Shown in pieces: positions 9,174 through 17,504 of a DNA stretch of 64,000 bases; within the stretch, counting starts at the first letter, position 1; each line of letters begins with the position of its first letter. Made by a program: the position numbers and the translations under genes. Under the pieces are notes generated by a model. The model was not told the DNA's origin. It made no database searches and saw only the letters and a program-made list of their open reading frames with translations. Source of the DNA: Streptomyces radicis (GTDB lineage Bacteria > Actinomycetota > Actinomycetes > Streptomycetales > Streptomycetaceae); contig NZ_RBDY01000017.1 of NCBI RefSeq assembly GCF_003626575.1, positions 78,308 through 142,307 of the forward strand, in the 5' to 3' direction.

Positions 9174-10847
9174 ATGCCCAACTCCCCGTCAGGACTGAGC
9201 CGCAGACGCTTTCTCGCCTCATCGGCGGCGGTGGCGGCGGCGGCCGCGGGCGGCCTTCCGCTGCTGACCGCCTGTGGTGGCGACGGGGGCGGCGGTGGCG
9301 GTGGCGAGGGCCGGGCCAGCGACGAGCAACTCCGCGACATCCTCCCGACGTTCCGCGCCTCCGAGTCCGCCGTCGCCCCCGACATCCCCGGCGAGAACGG
9401 CGCGAGCCCCGGCTACACCACCTGGCTCCCCACCGGCGAGCTGGGCGTCTCGGTGCCCGAACCCCGGGGCGGCGGCGGCTCGTTCAGCGCCATGACCCCG
9501 CTGTGGGGCACCCCGCCCTCCCGGGGCAACGCGTTCTGGACCGCGATGGACGAGGCCATCGGCGTCAGCGTCGACTGGCAGACGCAGGACGGCAACACCT
9601 ACGGCGAGAAGCTCGGCGCCGTGCTCGCGGGCAGCGACATCCCCGACCTGGTGTGCGTGCCGGGGTGGGAGCTGACCGGGCAGATACCGCAGGCCATCGC
9701 GAGCCGCTTCGCCGACCTCGGCCCCTACCTCTCGGGCGACGCCGTCCTCGACTACCCCAATCTCGCCGCGATCCCCACCCCCGCCTGGGAGGCCTCCGTC
9801 TTCGGCGGCGCGCTGCGCGGGCTGCCCATGCCCGCGCCCACCATCGGCGGCGTCGTGCCCTACTACCGGCAGGACGTCTTCGACGCCAACGGCTGGCAAC
9901 CGCCCACGTCGCCCGACGAGTTCCTCGACCTCTGCCGGGAGATCACCTCGGCCCGCAACCGGGTGTGGGCGTGCGAGGACATGAAGTGGTCCGCGTTCAT
10001 CATCTTCGGCGTCCTCCCCGAGAAGCCCCGCTACTGGACGCGCGGCGACGACGGCAGGCTCGTCAACCGCTATGAGACCGACGCCTACCTCGAGGCCCTG
10101 GAGTGGACCAGGTCCCTCTACGCGGCCGAGGTCGTCCACCCCGACGCGGTCGCCGTCTCGGGCGACGCCGCGCAGCGCTTCACCGCGGGCGAGTCGCTCA
10201 TCTGGAACACCGGCGACGGCACATGGCACGTCACCACCGTCGAACAGCGCGCCGCCAACCCCGACTTCCACATGAACGCCTTCGACTACTTCGGCGCCGG
10301 GGGTAACGACCCCGTGCTGTACGCGGCCAACGGCGCGGGGATCTGGACGTTCGTCAACAAGAACCTCTCCGAGGAGCGCGTCCGCGAGGCGCTCCACATC
10401 GCCGACTTCACCGCCGCGCCCTACGGCACCCGCGAACAGCGCCTGCGCGCCTACGGGATCGAGGGCACCCACTGGACCCTGGACGGCGGCCTGCCCACCC
10501 GCACCCCGCAGGGCGAGGAGGAAGTCGTCCCCGAGACCTATCCGTTCATCGCCACCGCGGGCCATGTGATCGCCCATCCCGACACCCCCGAGGTCGTCGA
10601 GGACTGGACGGGGTGGCAGGCCAGGCAGCTGCCGTATGTCCAGGACGGCCTCTTCCACGGCCGCCAGATCCAGGAGCCCGCCCGGCTCACCAACCTCAAC
10701 GACGGCTTCGAGGACCTGGAGGACGACGTCGTCCGCGGCCGCCAGTCGATCGACGACCTGCGCGACGCCGTCGCCGAGTGGCGCCGCAACGGCGGCGACG
10801 AGCTGCGCGACTTCTACCAGGAGCTGCTCGACACGGAAGGCGTCTGA
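9174..10847 (+). CDS. Sugar ABC transporter solute-binding lipoprotein (LplA/YtcQ-like)
   Basis: A 557-residue extracellular binding protein. The N-terminus has a twin-arginine-type SRRRFL motif (residues 9-14), a hydrophobic stretch and a lipobox LLTAC with Cys34, so it is exported, possibly by Tat, and lipid-anchored. A Gly-rich linker follows. The mature part looks like the large bacterial family 1 binding proteins paired with LplB/LplC-type permeases, which carry complex oligosaccharides. It is the first gene of a tight operon with two permeases, GH42 and GH12, which suggests that it binds oligosaccharides released by the secreted GH12 enzyme. No ATPase gene is present; in streptomycetes such transporters commonly share the MsiK ATPase encoded elsewhere. 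Confidence 0.88.
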   Translation: MPNSPSGLSRRRFLASSAAVAAAAAGGLPLLTACGGDGGGGGGGEGRASDEQLRDILPTFRASESAVAPDIPGENGASPGYTTWLPTGELGVSVPEPRGGGGSFSAMTPLWGTPPSRGNAFWTAMDEAIGVSVDWQTQDGNTYGEKLGAVLAGSDIPDLVCVPGWELTGQIPQAIASRFADLGPYLSGDAVLDYPNLAAIPTPAWEASVFGGALRGLPMPAPTIGGVVPYYRQDVFDANGWQPPTSPDEFLDLCREITSARNRVWACEDMKWSAFIIFGVLPEKPRYWTRGDDGRLVNRYETDAYLEALEWTRSLYAAEVVHPDAVAVSGDAAQRFTAGESLIWNTGDGTWHVTTVEQRAANPDFHMNAFDYFGAGGNDPVLYAANGAGIWTFVNKNLSEERVREALHIADFTAAPYGTREQRLRAYGIEGTHWTLDGGLPTRTPQGEEEVVPETYPFIATAGHVIAHPDTPEVVEDWTGWQARQLPYVQDGLFHGRQIQEPARLTNLNDGFEDLEDDVVRGRQSIDDLRDAVAEWRRNGGDELRDFYQELLDTEGV

Positions 10848-10849
10848 CG

Positions 10850-11884
10850 GTGGCGGGGGACCAGCGCCTCGCCGAGCCGCCCGTCGAGGCGCCACCCGAC
10901 GCGTCCGACGCGCCGCCCGACGCCCCCGCCCCTGGCGAGCGGCGGCGCGGCGGGACGCGCCTGACGCACCGGCTGCGCCGCGACGGCGCCCTGATCCTGA
11001 TGACGCTGCCCGCGGTCGCGCTGCTCGTGGTCTTCGCGTACATCCCGATCGCGGGCAACGTCATCGCGTTCCAGTTCTACAGCCCCTACGCGGGCGACGG
11101 CTTCCTCGACTCGATGGCGAACAGCGCGTGGACGGGCCTGGAGAACTTCGAACGCCTCCTGGACGACCGGGACTTCTGGAACGCCGTCCGCAACACCCTG
11201 GTCTTCTCCTCGCTCCAGCTGCTGTTCTACTTCCCCGTCCCCATCGCCCTCGCCCTGCTCATCAACAGCGTGCTGCACAGCAAGGTCAGGGCCTGGTCCC
11301 AGGCCGTCCTCTACCTGCCGCACTTCTTCTCCTGGGTGCTGGTCATCACCGTCTTCCAGCAGATGTTCGGCGGCGCCGGTCTTGTCGCCCAGCTGCTGCG
11401 CGACTGGGGGCTCGCCGACAGCTTCGACCTGATGACCGACCCCGGCTTCTTCAAGTGGCTCATCACCGCCCAGGTGATGTGGAAGGACGCCGGCTGGGGC
11501 ATCATCGTTTTCCTCGCCGCGCTCTCCACGGTCAACCAGGAGCTCTACGAGTCCGCCGCCGTGGACGGCGCGGGCCGCTGGCGCCGCATGTGGCACGTCA
11601 CCCTGCCCGCCCTGCGCCCGGTGATCGCCCTGCTGCTCGTCCTCCAGGTCGGCAACATGCTGACCGTCGGCGGCGAGCAGTACCTCATCCAGCGCACGGC
11701 CGTGGGCCCAGGAGCCGCCGAGGTGCTCGACACCTATGTCTGGCACCGGGGCATCGAGGGCGGCGACTTCAGCTACGCGGCGGCCATCGGCATCGTCAAG
11801 GGCGTCTTCAGCCTGCTGCTCGTCCTGACCGCCAACCGAGTCGCCCACGCGATGGGCGAACAGGGGGTGTACGCACGCCGATGA
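10850..11884 (+). CDS. Sugar ABC transporter permease (LplB-like)
   Basis: A 344-residue inner-membrane permease with about six hydrophobic segments after a 45-residue polar, acidic/Pro-rich N-terminal tail. The EAA-type loop that contacts the ATPase is visible as ESAAVDGAGRWRRMWHVTLP (about residues 231-252). I chose the GTG at 10850, two bases after the binding-protein stop, with GGAAGG nine bases upstream. The length and the pairing with a larger-type binding protein fit the LplB family of polysaccharide permeases. Its stop overlaps the next start as ATGA, which implies translational coupling with the second permease. Confidence 0.88.
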   Translation: MAGDQRLAEPPVEAPPDASDAPPDAPAPGERRRGGTRLTHRLRRDGALILMTLPAVALLVVFAYIPIAGNVIAFQFYSPYAGDGFLDSMANSAWTGLENFERLLDDRDFWNAVRNTLVFSSLQLLFYFPVPIALALLINSVLHSKVRAWSQAVLYLPHFFSWVLVITVFQQMFGGAGLVAQLLRDWGLADSFDLMTDPGFFKWLITAQVMWKDAGWGIIVFLAALSTVNQELYESAAVDGAGRWRRMWHVTLPALRPVIALLLVLQVGNMLTVGGEQYLIQRTAVGPGAAEVLDTYVWHRGIEGGDFSYAAAIGIVKGVFSLLLVLTANRVAHAMGEQGVYARR

Positions 11885-12828
11885 ACGCCACCGCCACGCG
11901 CGCCACGGGTCCCGAAGCCGGAGGGCGCGCGCCTCGGAGCGGGAGGCGCCCCGCGTGGGAGGAGCCACCCACCCGCGTGGGCCTCACCGCCAAGGGCGCC
12001 ATCCTCGCCATCGCGCTGCTCGCGATCCTCTTCCCGCTGTGGATCGTGGTCGTCACCAGCGTCTCCGACGCCCGCACCATCGCCGAGACCGGCGGCCTGG
12101 TCGTCTGGCCCCGGGGCGTCACCCTCGACGCCTACCGCGAGCTGCTCAGCGGGGGCGAGGTCTCCCGCGCGATGGTCGTCTCGATCGGCGTGACGGTGGT
12201 CGGCACGGCGTTCAGCATGGCCGTCTCCGTGCTCGCGGCGTACGGCCTGTCGCGCCTCGGCTCGCTCTGGCACCGGCCGATCCTGTTCACGCTGCTCGCC
12301 ACGATGTTCTTCGGCGGCGCCGGGATCATCCCCACCTATCTGCTGATCCAGAGCCTCGGCCTGATGAACACCTACGCGGCGCTCATCCTGCCCATGGCCG
12401 TCAACGTCTTCAACATCCTGGTGCTGAGGGCGTTCTTCATGAACGTCGGCCAGGAGATCATCGACAGCGCCCGCATCGACGGCGCGGGCGAGTTCCGCAT
12501 CCTGTGGCGGATCGTCCTGCCGCTCTCGCGCGCGGTGCTCGCCGTGATCTCCCTCTTCTACGCCGTCGCCTACTGGGGCAACTGGTTCGCCGGGTTCATC
12601 TACCTCACCGACCAGGAGAAGCTGCCGCTCCAGAACGTGCTCCAGCAGATCGTCATCGGCAACGAGCGCCCCGCGGGAATGGCCCAGGTCATCGGCACGG
12701 GCCAGATCCCCAGCATCGCCGTGCAGACCGCCGTCATGGTGCTCGCGCTGCTGCCGGTCGCGGTGCTCTCGCCGTTCGTCCAGCGCCACTTCAAGAAGGG
12801 CATGCTCATCGGCGCCATCAAGGGCTGA
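11881..12828 (+). CDS. Sugar ABC transporter permease (LplC-like)
   Basis: A 315-residue carbohydrate ABC permease, partner of the preceding gene and overlapping it by 4 bp. About six membrane segments follow a 35-residue cytoplasmic tail. The EAA loop is SARIDGAGEFRILWRIVLPL (about residues 196-215). The C-terminus ends in FKKGMLIGAIKG, the usual ending of LplC-type permeases. Together with the upstream permease it should form the membrane channel, energised by an ATPase not encoded in this window. Confidence 0.9.
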   Translation: MNATATRATGPEAGGRAPRSGRRPAWEEPPTRVGLTAKGAILAIALLAILFPLWIVVVTSVSDARTIAETGGLVVWPRGVTLDAYRELLSGGEVSRAMVVSIGVTVVGTAFSMAVSVLAAYGLSRLGSLWHRPILFTLLATMFFGGAGIIPTYLLIQSLGLMNTYAALILPMAVNVFNILVLRAFFMNVGQEIIDSARIDGAGEFRILWRIVLPLSRAVLAVISLFYAVAYWGNWFAGFIYLTDQEKLPLQNVLQQIVIGNERPAGMAQVIGTGQIPSIAVQTAVMVLALLPVAVLSPFVQRHFKKGMLIGAIKG

Positions 12829-12880
12829 GGCGTGCCAGGGACACCGAGGGCCGGGACATCGCGGCGGGAAGGAGCGCACC

Positions 12881-14890
12881 ATGGTCGGCCTGCACGACGC
12901 CACCAGGGGGCGGCTGCTCTACGGGGGCGACTACAACCCCGAGCAGTGGCCCGAGAGCGTGTGGGCCGAGGACGTCAGGCTCATGCGCGAGGCGGGCGTC
13001 ACCCTCGCCACGGTCGGCGTCTTCTCCTGGGCCACCATCGAACCCGCCCCCGGCGCCTACGAGTTCGGCTGGCTCGACCGCGTCCTCGACCTCCTGCACG
13101 GCGCGGGCATCGGCGTGTGCCTCGCCACCCCCACCGCCGCGCCCCCGCCCTGGCTCGCCGCCCGCCACCCCGGCACGTTGCCGCGCGACGAGAACGGCAC
13201 GGTGCTGTGGTACGGCTCGCGCAACCAGTTCTGCGCGTCCTCGCCGGAGTACCGCGACCACGCCGCCCGCGTCAGCGAGGCCCTGGCCCGGCGCTACGCC
13301 GCGCACCCGGCGTTGCGCCTGTGGCACATCAACAACGAGTACGCGACCGCCTGTTGGTGCGACGCCACCGCCGCCCACTTCCGCGTCTGGCTGCGCGCCA
13401 GGTACGGCACGCTCGACGCCCTGAACTCCGCCTGGGGCACGGCGTTCTGGAGCCAGCGCTACGCGGGCTGGGACGAGATCCTGCCGCCCCGCCGCGCCCC
13501 CTACCTCGGCAACCCCGCCCAACGCCTTGACTTCCGCCGCTTCACCAGCGACGCGCTGCTCGAGTGCTTCACCGCCGAGCGCGACATCGTCGCCGCCCAC
13601 AGCCCCGGCGTCCCGGTCACCACCAACTTCATGCCGCTGTTCGCGGGCCAGGACGGCTGGCGCTGGGCCGCCGAGGAGGACGTCGTCTCCGTCGACATCT
13701 ACCCCGACCCCGCCGCGCCCCACGACGACCCGGCGGGCCCCGCGCACGGCGCCCTCGTCCAGGACCTCACCCGCTCCCAGGCGGGCGGCCCCTGGGCGCT
13801 CATGGAGCAGGCCGCGTCCGCCGTCAGCTGGCGCCCCGTCAACCGCCCCAAGCCGCCCGGGCTGATGCGCCTGTGGTCGCTCCAGGCGGTGGCCCGCGGC
13901 GCCGACGCCCTGTGCTTCTTCCAGTGGCGCGCCTCGCGCCAGGGCAGCGAGAAGTTCCACTCGGCGATGCTCCCGCACAGCGGCCCACGCTCCCGCGTCC
14001 ACCGCGAGATACGCGCCCTGGGCGCCGAACTCCCGTGCCTGGCACCGGCGGTGGGCACCCGCACCCACGCGGACATCGCCGTCCTGCACGACTGGGACGC
14101 CTGGTGGTCAGCCGACCAGCCGGGCCGCCCCTCGGCCGAGGTCCGCTACCCCGAGCTGCTCGCCGCCTGGCACCACGCCCTGTGGCGCCGGAACCTCACG
14201 TGCGACCTCGCCCACCCCGAGGCCCCGCTCGACGCCTACCGGATGCTGGTCATCCCGCATCTGCCGCTCCTCACCGACGCCGCACTCGAGGGGCTCGACC
14301 GCTGGGTGCGTGACGGAGGAACGCTCGTGTGCGGCTTCTTCACCGGCGTCGTCGACGGCGACGACCGGGTGCGCGAGGGCGGCACCGACGCCCGGCTGCG
14401 CGCCGCGCTCGGCCTGGCCGCCGTCCACGAGTGGTGGCCGCTCGACCCCGGCGCGACGGTCGGGCTCGACGACGGCACGGCGGGCTCGGTCTGGAGCGAG
14501 GACGTCGAGCCGTCGGGCGCCGCGACCGTCGCCCGCTATGCCGAGGGCGAGCTGGCGGGGCGCCCCGCGATCACCCGCCACCGCCACGGCGACGGCACCG
14601 CCTGGTACGTCTCGACCCTGCCTGAACCGGCGGCGCTCGCCGCCCTGTTGGCCGACGCCGCGCGGGACGCGGGCGTCGCGCCCGCCCTCGCCGACGCCCC
14701 CGACGGCGTGGAGGCGGTGCGGCGCGGGGCGTTGCTCTTCGTCCTCAACCACACCCGCGCCCCCGCCGCCGTCACCCTGTCCGCCCCCCACACGGACCTC
14801 CTGACCGGCACGACCCATCCGGCCACCCTCACGCTCGACGGCCACGGGGTGGCCGTCCTGACCCCCCACACCCAAGGGAGCCGCACATGA
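12881..14890 (+). CDS. Glycoside hydrolase family 42 beta-galactosidase
   Basis: A 669-residue cytoplasmic GH42 enzyme, which removes terminal beta-linked galactose. It begins with the family's GGDYNPEQWPE segment. The acid/base Glu is E153 in HINNEYA, and the nucleophile Glu is E309 in LMEQAASAVSW. The TIM barrel is followed by a trimerisation domain (about 395-600) and a small C-terminal beta domain. The length is normal. The ATG at 12881 has a strong GGAAGGAG about nine bases upstream. It lies 52 bp after the permeases and overlaps the GH12 gene by 4 bp. Its presence suggests that the imported sugar carries beta-galactosyl side groups, as in galactosylated xyloglucan oligosaccharides, though beta-galactan fragments remain possible. 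Confidence 0.9.
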   Translation: MVGLHDATRGRLLYGGDYNPEQWPESVWAEDVRLMREAGVTLATVGVFSWATIEPAPGAYEFGWLDRVLDLLHGAGIGVCLATPTAAPPPWLAARHPGTLPRDENGTVLWYGSRNQFCASSPEYRDHAARVSEALARRYAAHPALRLWHINNEYATACWCDATAAHFRVWLRARYGTLDALNSAWGTAFWSQRYAGWDEILPPRRAPYLGNPAQRLDFRRFTSDALLECFTAERDIVAAHSPGVPVTTNFMPLFAGQDGWRWAAEEDVVSVDIYPDPAAPHDDPAGPAHGALVQDLTRSQAGGPWALMEQAASAVSWRPVNRPKPPGLMRLWSLQAVARGADALCFFQWRASRQGSEKFHSAMLPHSGPRSRVHREIRALGAELPCLAPAVGTRTHADIAVLHDWDAWWSADQPGRPSAEVRYPELLAAWHHALWRRNLTCDLAHPEAPLDAYRMLVIPHLPLLTDAALEGLDRWVRDGGTLVCGFFTGVVDGDDRVREGGTDARLRAALGLAAVHEWWPLDPGATVGLDDGTAGSVWSEDVEPSGAATVARYAEGELAGRPAITRHRHGDGTAWYVSTLPEPAALAALLADAARDAGVAPALADAPDGVEAVRRGALLFVLNHTRAPAAVTLSAPHTDLLTGTTHPATLTLDGHGVAVLTPHTQGSRT

Positions 14891-15564
14891 ACATCCTCGC
14901 CCCCCTCCTCACCGCCGCCCTCGCCGCGGGCCCCGCGACCCCGACCGCCGTCTGGGAGTCCTGCGACCAGTGGGGCAACTGGCAGTCGAGCGACGGCTAC
15001 ATCGTCTACAACAACATCTGGGGCTCGGGCGCGGGCACCCAGTGCATCGAGGCCGACTCCGGCTCCCGGTGGTCCGTCACCGCGGACCACCCGAACACCG
15101 GCGGCATCAAGTCCTACCCGAACGCCAAGTGGATCGTCGGCGAGCCGATCTCCGCGATCGACTCCCTGTCCGCCACCTACGACGTGACGGTGCCGTCGAC
15201 GGGCGCGTACAACACGACGTTCGACCTGTGGGACGACGACTACGACCACGAGATCATGCTGTGGCTCAACTGGACGGGCCCGGTCGGCCCGTTGGGCACC
15301 CAGGTCGGCACGGCCACCCTCGGCGGCCACACGTGGGACGTCTACACGGGCAGCAACGGCAGCAACAACGTCTACTCGTTCCTGCGCCACGGCGACTCGA
15401 GCCGGGGCGACATCGACCTGGTCCCGATCCTGGACTGGATCACCGCGCAGGGCTGGATGAGCGCGTCGGAGGTGATCGGGGACGTCCAGTTCGGCTACGA
15501 GATCACGTCGTCGGCGGGCGGCCTGACGTTCACGACGAACAACTTCGAGGTCACCGAGGGGTGA
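14887..15564 (+). CDS. Glycoside hydrolase family 12 endoglucanase/xyloglucanase
   Basis: A 225-residue GH12 enzyme, a beta-jelly-roll endo-beta-1,4-glucanase; some members prefer xyloglucan. The catalytic residues are E122 in HEIMLWLNW (nucleophile) and E205 in FGYEITSS (acid/base). No carbohydrate-binding module is present. The N-terminus (MNILAPLLTAALAAGPATPTA) is hydrophobic and looks like a signal peptide but has no Lys or Arg before the hydrophobic core, which is unusual. The ATG overlaps the GH42 stop codon, so no longer start fits the operon. As the only candidate secreted hydrolase here, it would cut polymer outside the cell for the transporter. Confidence 0.85.
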   Translation: MNILAPLLTAALAAGPATPTAVWESCDQWGNWQSSDGYIVYNNIWGSGAGTQCIEADSGSRWSVTADHPNTGGIKSYPNAKWIVGEPISAIDSLSATYDVTVPSTGAYNTTFDLWDDDYDHEIMLWLNWTGPVGPLGTQVGTATLGGHTWDVYTGSNGSNNVYSFLRHGDSSRGDIDLVPILDWITAQGWMSASEVIGDVQFGYEITSSAGGLTFTTNNFEVTEG

Positions 15565-15575
15565 ACCCCCACCCA

Positions 15576-15603
15576 CCCGCCCCCCTTTGAGCAGGGGGGC
15601 GGG
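15576..15603 (+). terminator. Predicted terminator after GH12
   Basis: An 11-bp perfect stem (15576-15586 with 15593-15603) around a 6-base loop, 11 bp after the GH12 stop. There is no T-run, as is common for hairpin terminators in high-GC actinobacteria. Confidence 0.6.
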
Positions 15604-15672
15604 CCCCCCGGCGCCCCCGCGCCGGGCGGCGAGTGGGGCATGACAGCCAGGCTGTGCGTGGGCTTCCCCGTT

Positions 15673-16180
15673 CCGGACCGCGCACGCGGTCCGGATCGGC
15701 GGCCCCGACGCGAAGCGCCCAGGTACCGGCTGGGCGGCCGAGTACCGGACCATCCGCCCTCGGCCCCACCGCACCGTTCCGCACGCGGCGCGCGCCCGTG
15801 CCGGGACCGGGCGCACGGTCAGGCCGGTGGCCGCCCGGGCCCCCGCCGGGCCGTCGGGCTCCGGGCCGTCCGCCCCCCCCAGGCGACACCGCACCGGTCC
15901 CTGCGTGGCGCGCCCCGTGCCGGGACCGGGCACGCGGCCGGGCCCGGTGGCCCCCGGCCGCCCGACCTTGTGGCGCTCCGCGCAGGGCGGGGCGCCCGCC
16001 GGTCCGGGTGTGGTGGCTCCCGCGCGAAGCGCCCGGGGCTCGCCGGGCGGGCCGTCCGCCCCCCGGGCGACACCGCACCGTCCCGCACGTGGCGCGCCCC
16101 GTGCCGGAGCCCCGACCGCGCACGCGGTCAAGCCCGGCGGGCCCCGCACGAAACGCCCGGGGGGCCGCCGTCCGGCCGTC
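15673..16180. repeat. Degenerate tandem repeat array in a convergent spacer
   Basis: The 640-bp gap between the GH12 stop and the LacI gene contains no credible gene. It holds three to four imperfect copies of a 120-180-bp unit. The best-conserved block (CACCGCACCG, then TGGCGCGCCCCGTGCCGG or near variants) recurs at about 15767, 15887 and 16071. The palindrome GACCGCGCACGCGGTC occurs at 15676-15691 and 16114-16129, with decayed versions near 15804 and 15923. At 15673-15694 it is extended to a 10-bp perfect arm. Open frames through here are G+C-driven. Confidence 0.65.
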
Positions 16181-16204
16181 GTTCGCTCCGGCAGTGGGCG
16201 GCTG

Positions 16205-17221
16205 TCAGCGGGCCGCAGGCCCGGTGCTCGCACGCGTCGTCAGGCGGGGCGGCAGCAACTCCACGCGTGCGGGCACGGCGCCACCGGCGCCGTCGAGCTT
16301 GGCCATCACCAGCTCCACCGCCCGCCGCCCCATCTCCTGCGCCGGGATGGCCACGGAGGTGAGCGCCACGGACTGGGAGGTGGCCACCTGCTCGGGGCAC
16401 ACGGCCACCACCGAGATGTCCTCGGGAACGGCCCTGCCCTGCTGGCGCAGCAGCCCGAGCAACGGCCCGATGGCCGCCTCGTTCTGCACGATCACCGCGC
16501 TCGTCGACGGCCGTTCGTCGAAGACCCGCGCCAGCGTGCCAGCCACCGACTCGTAGCTGCCCTCGCACGGCCGGTGCAGCACCCGCGCCCCCAGCTCCGT
16601 GGCGCGCTCCCGCACGCCCTGGAGGGTGCGTTCGGCGAACCCGGTGCGCCGCTCGTACACCGCCGCCGCCTCGCCGACCACCGCCACGTCCCGGTGCCCG
16701 AGCCCGGCCAGGTGGTCCACGCACAGCCGCCCGGTGGCGGTGAAGTCCAGGTCCACACAGGTGAGTTCGCCGGTGTCGGCGGGCAGCCCTATGAGCACGG
16801 CGGGCCGCGGCGCCTCGCGCACCAGCGGCAGGCGGCGGTCCTCGAGCTCCACGTCCATCAGGATCATCGCGTCCGCGAGGCCGCTGCCCACCACCCGCCG
16901 CACCGCCTCAGGGCCCTCGTGCCCGGTCAGCAGCAGCACGTCGTGGCCGCGCTCGCGCGCCGTGGTGGCCACCGCGATGGCGATCTCCATCATCACCGGC
17001 ACATACATGTCGGTCCGCAGCGGCATCATGAGCGCGATGATGTTCGACCTGCTGCTGGCCAGGGCGCGGGCGCCCGCGTTGGGGTGGTAGCCCAGCTCCC
17101 TGATGCTGCGCTCGACGCGCTCCCTCGTCGGCGCCGAGATCGTCCGCTTGCCGCTGAGGACATAGCTCACCGTGCTGGCGGAGACGCCCGCGTGCCTGGC
17201 GACCTCGGCGAGGGTGACCAT
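16205..17221 (-). CDS. LacI/GalR-family transcriptional repressor
   Basis: A 338-residue repressor. The N-terminal helix-turn-helix (about residues 2-25, VTLAEVARHAGVSASTVSYV) and the hinge helix (GARALASSRSN, about 49-59) bind DNA; residues 60-330 form a periplasmic-binding-protein-like sugar sensor. The four GAAGCGCTTC palindromes in the window have the form expected for LacI-type hinge and helix insertion at a central CG. Two flank its own promoter and two control the GH3 and transporter promoters. It therefore most likely represses the whole carbohydrate locus and itself, released by an oligosaccharide. The inducer is unknown. Confidence 0.9.
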   Translation of the reverse strand: MVTLAEVARHAGVSASTVSYVLSGKRTISAPTRERVERSIRELGYHPNAGARALASSRSNIIALMMPLRTDMYVPVMMEIAIAVATTARERGHDVLLLTGHEGPEAVRRVVGSGLADAMILMDVELEDRRLPLVREAPRPAVLIGLPADTGELTCVDLDFTATGRLCVDHLAGLGHRDVAVVGEAAAVYERRTGFAERTLQGVRERATELGARVLHRPCEGSYESVAGTLARVFDERPSTSAVIVQNEAAIGPLLGLLRQQGRAVPEDISVVAVCPEQVATSQSVALTSVAIPAQEMGRRAVELVMAKLDGAGGAVPARVELLPPRLTTRASTGPAAR

Positions 17222-17286
17222 CGGCTCTCCCGTGCTGTGGTGAGGGACGGCGCCGCCGGGAAAGCGCGCGCCGCGCGAGGGCGGAT

Positions 17287-17300
17287 GTGAAGCGCTTCGA
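17287..17300. promoter_or_regulatory. LacI-family operator O3 (downstream of repressor promoter)
   Basis: GTGAAGCGCTTCGA, containing the GAAGCGCTTC core, lies in the predicted leader of the repressor gene about 27 bp downstream of its -10. This suggests autoregulation. Confidence 0.72.
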
Positions 17301-17326
17301 CAGCGGATGACAGGGCGACCGCGTTG

Positions 17327-17355
17327 ACCCTAGACCGAGCGGCGTGCCATGTCCA
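17327..17355 (-). promoter_or_regulatory. Predicted promoter of the LacI-family gene
   Basis: On the minus strand, TGGACA (17350-17355), 17-bp spacer, TAGGGT (17327-17332). Operators lie on both sides (17287-17300 and 17364-17377), an arrangement suited to looping. Confidence 0.5.
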
Positions 17356-17363
17356 TAGATGTG

Positions 17364-17377
17364 TCGAAGCGCTTCAA
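17364..17377. promoter_or_regulatory. LacI-family operator O4 (between repressor and acyl-CoA dehydrogenase)
   Basis: TCGAAGCGCTTCAA, with the same core, lies 77 bp centre to centre from O3 and upstream of the repressor's -35. It is also about 130 bp upstream of the acyl-CoA dehydrogenase start, so it might affect that gene too. Confidence 0.72.
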
Positions 17378-17504
17378 TAGCCCGTCGACGCGCCACCGCC
17401 GCACCGGACTTCGCGACCGTGGGCGACAGCGTGTCAGCAGGGCGTCACCGCACGGAAAAACGGGTACACACGCAGTGGAGTCCTCCATGGGGCGAGGTGT
17501 GATG

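Noticed and set aside
5992..9198. 1068-residue open frame antisense to the GH3 gene
   Set aside because: Arg/Gly/Pro-rich translation with no recognisable domain, lying opposite a well-supported enzyme.
15673..16180. CRISPR array
   Set aside because: Units are too long and too diverged, spacing is irregular (about 119 and 184 bp) and there are no cas genes.
15640..16362. Possible genes in the GH12-LacI spacer
   Set aside because: All frames are open because of extreme G+C and give Arg/Pro-rich peptides; the repeat structure explains the sequence better.
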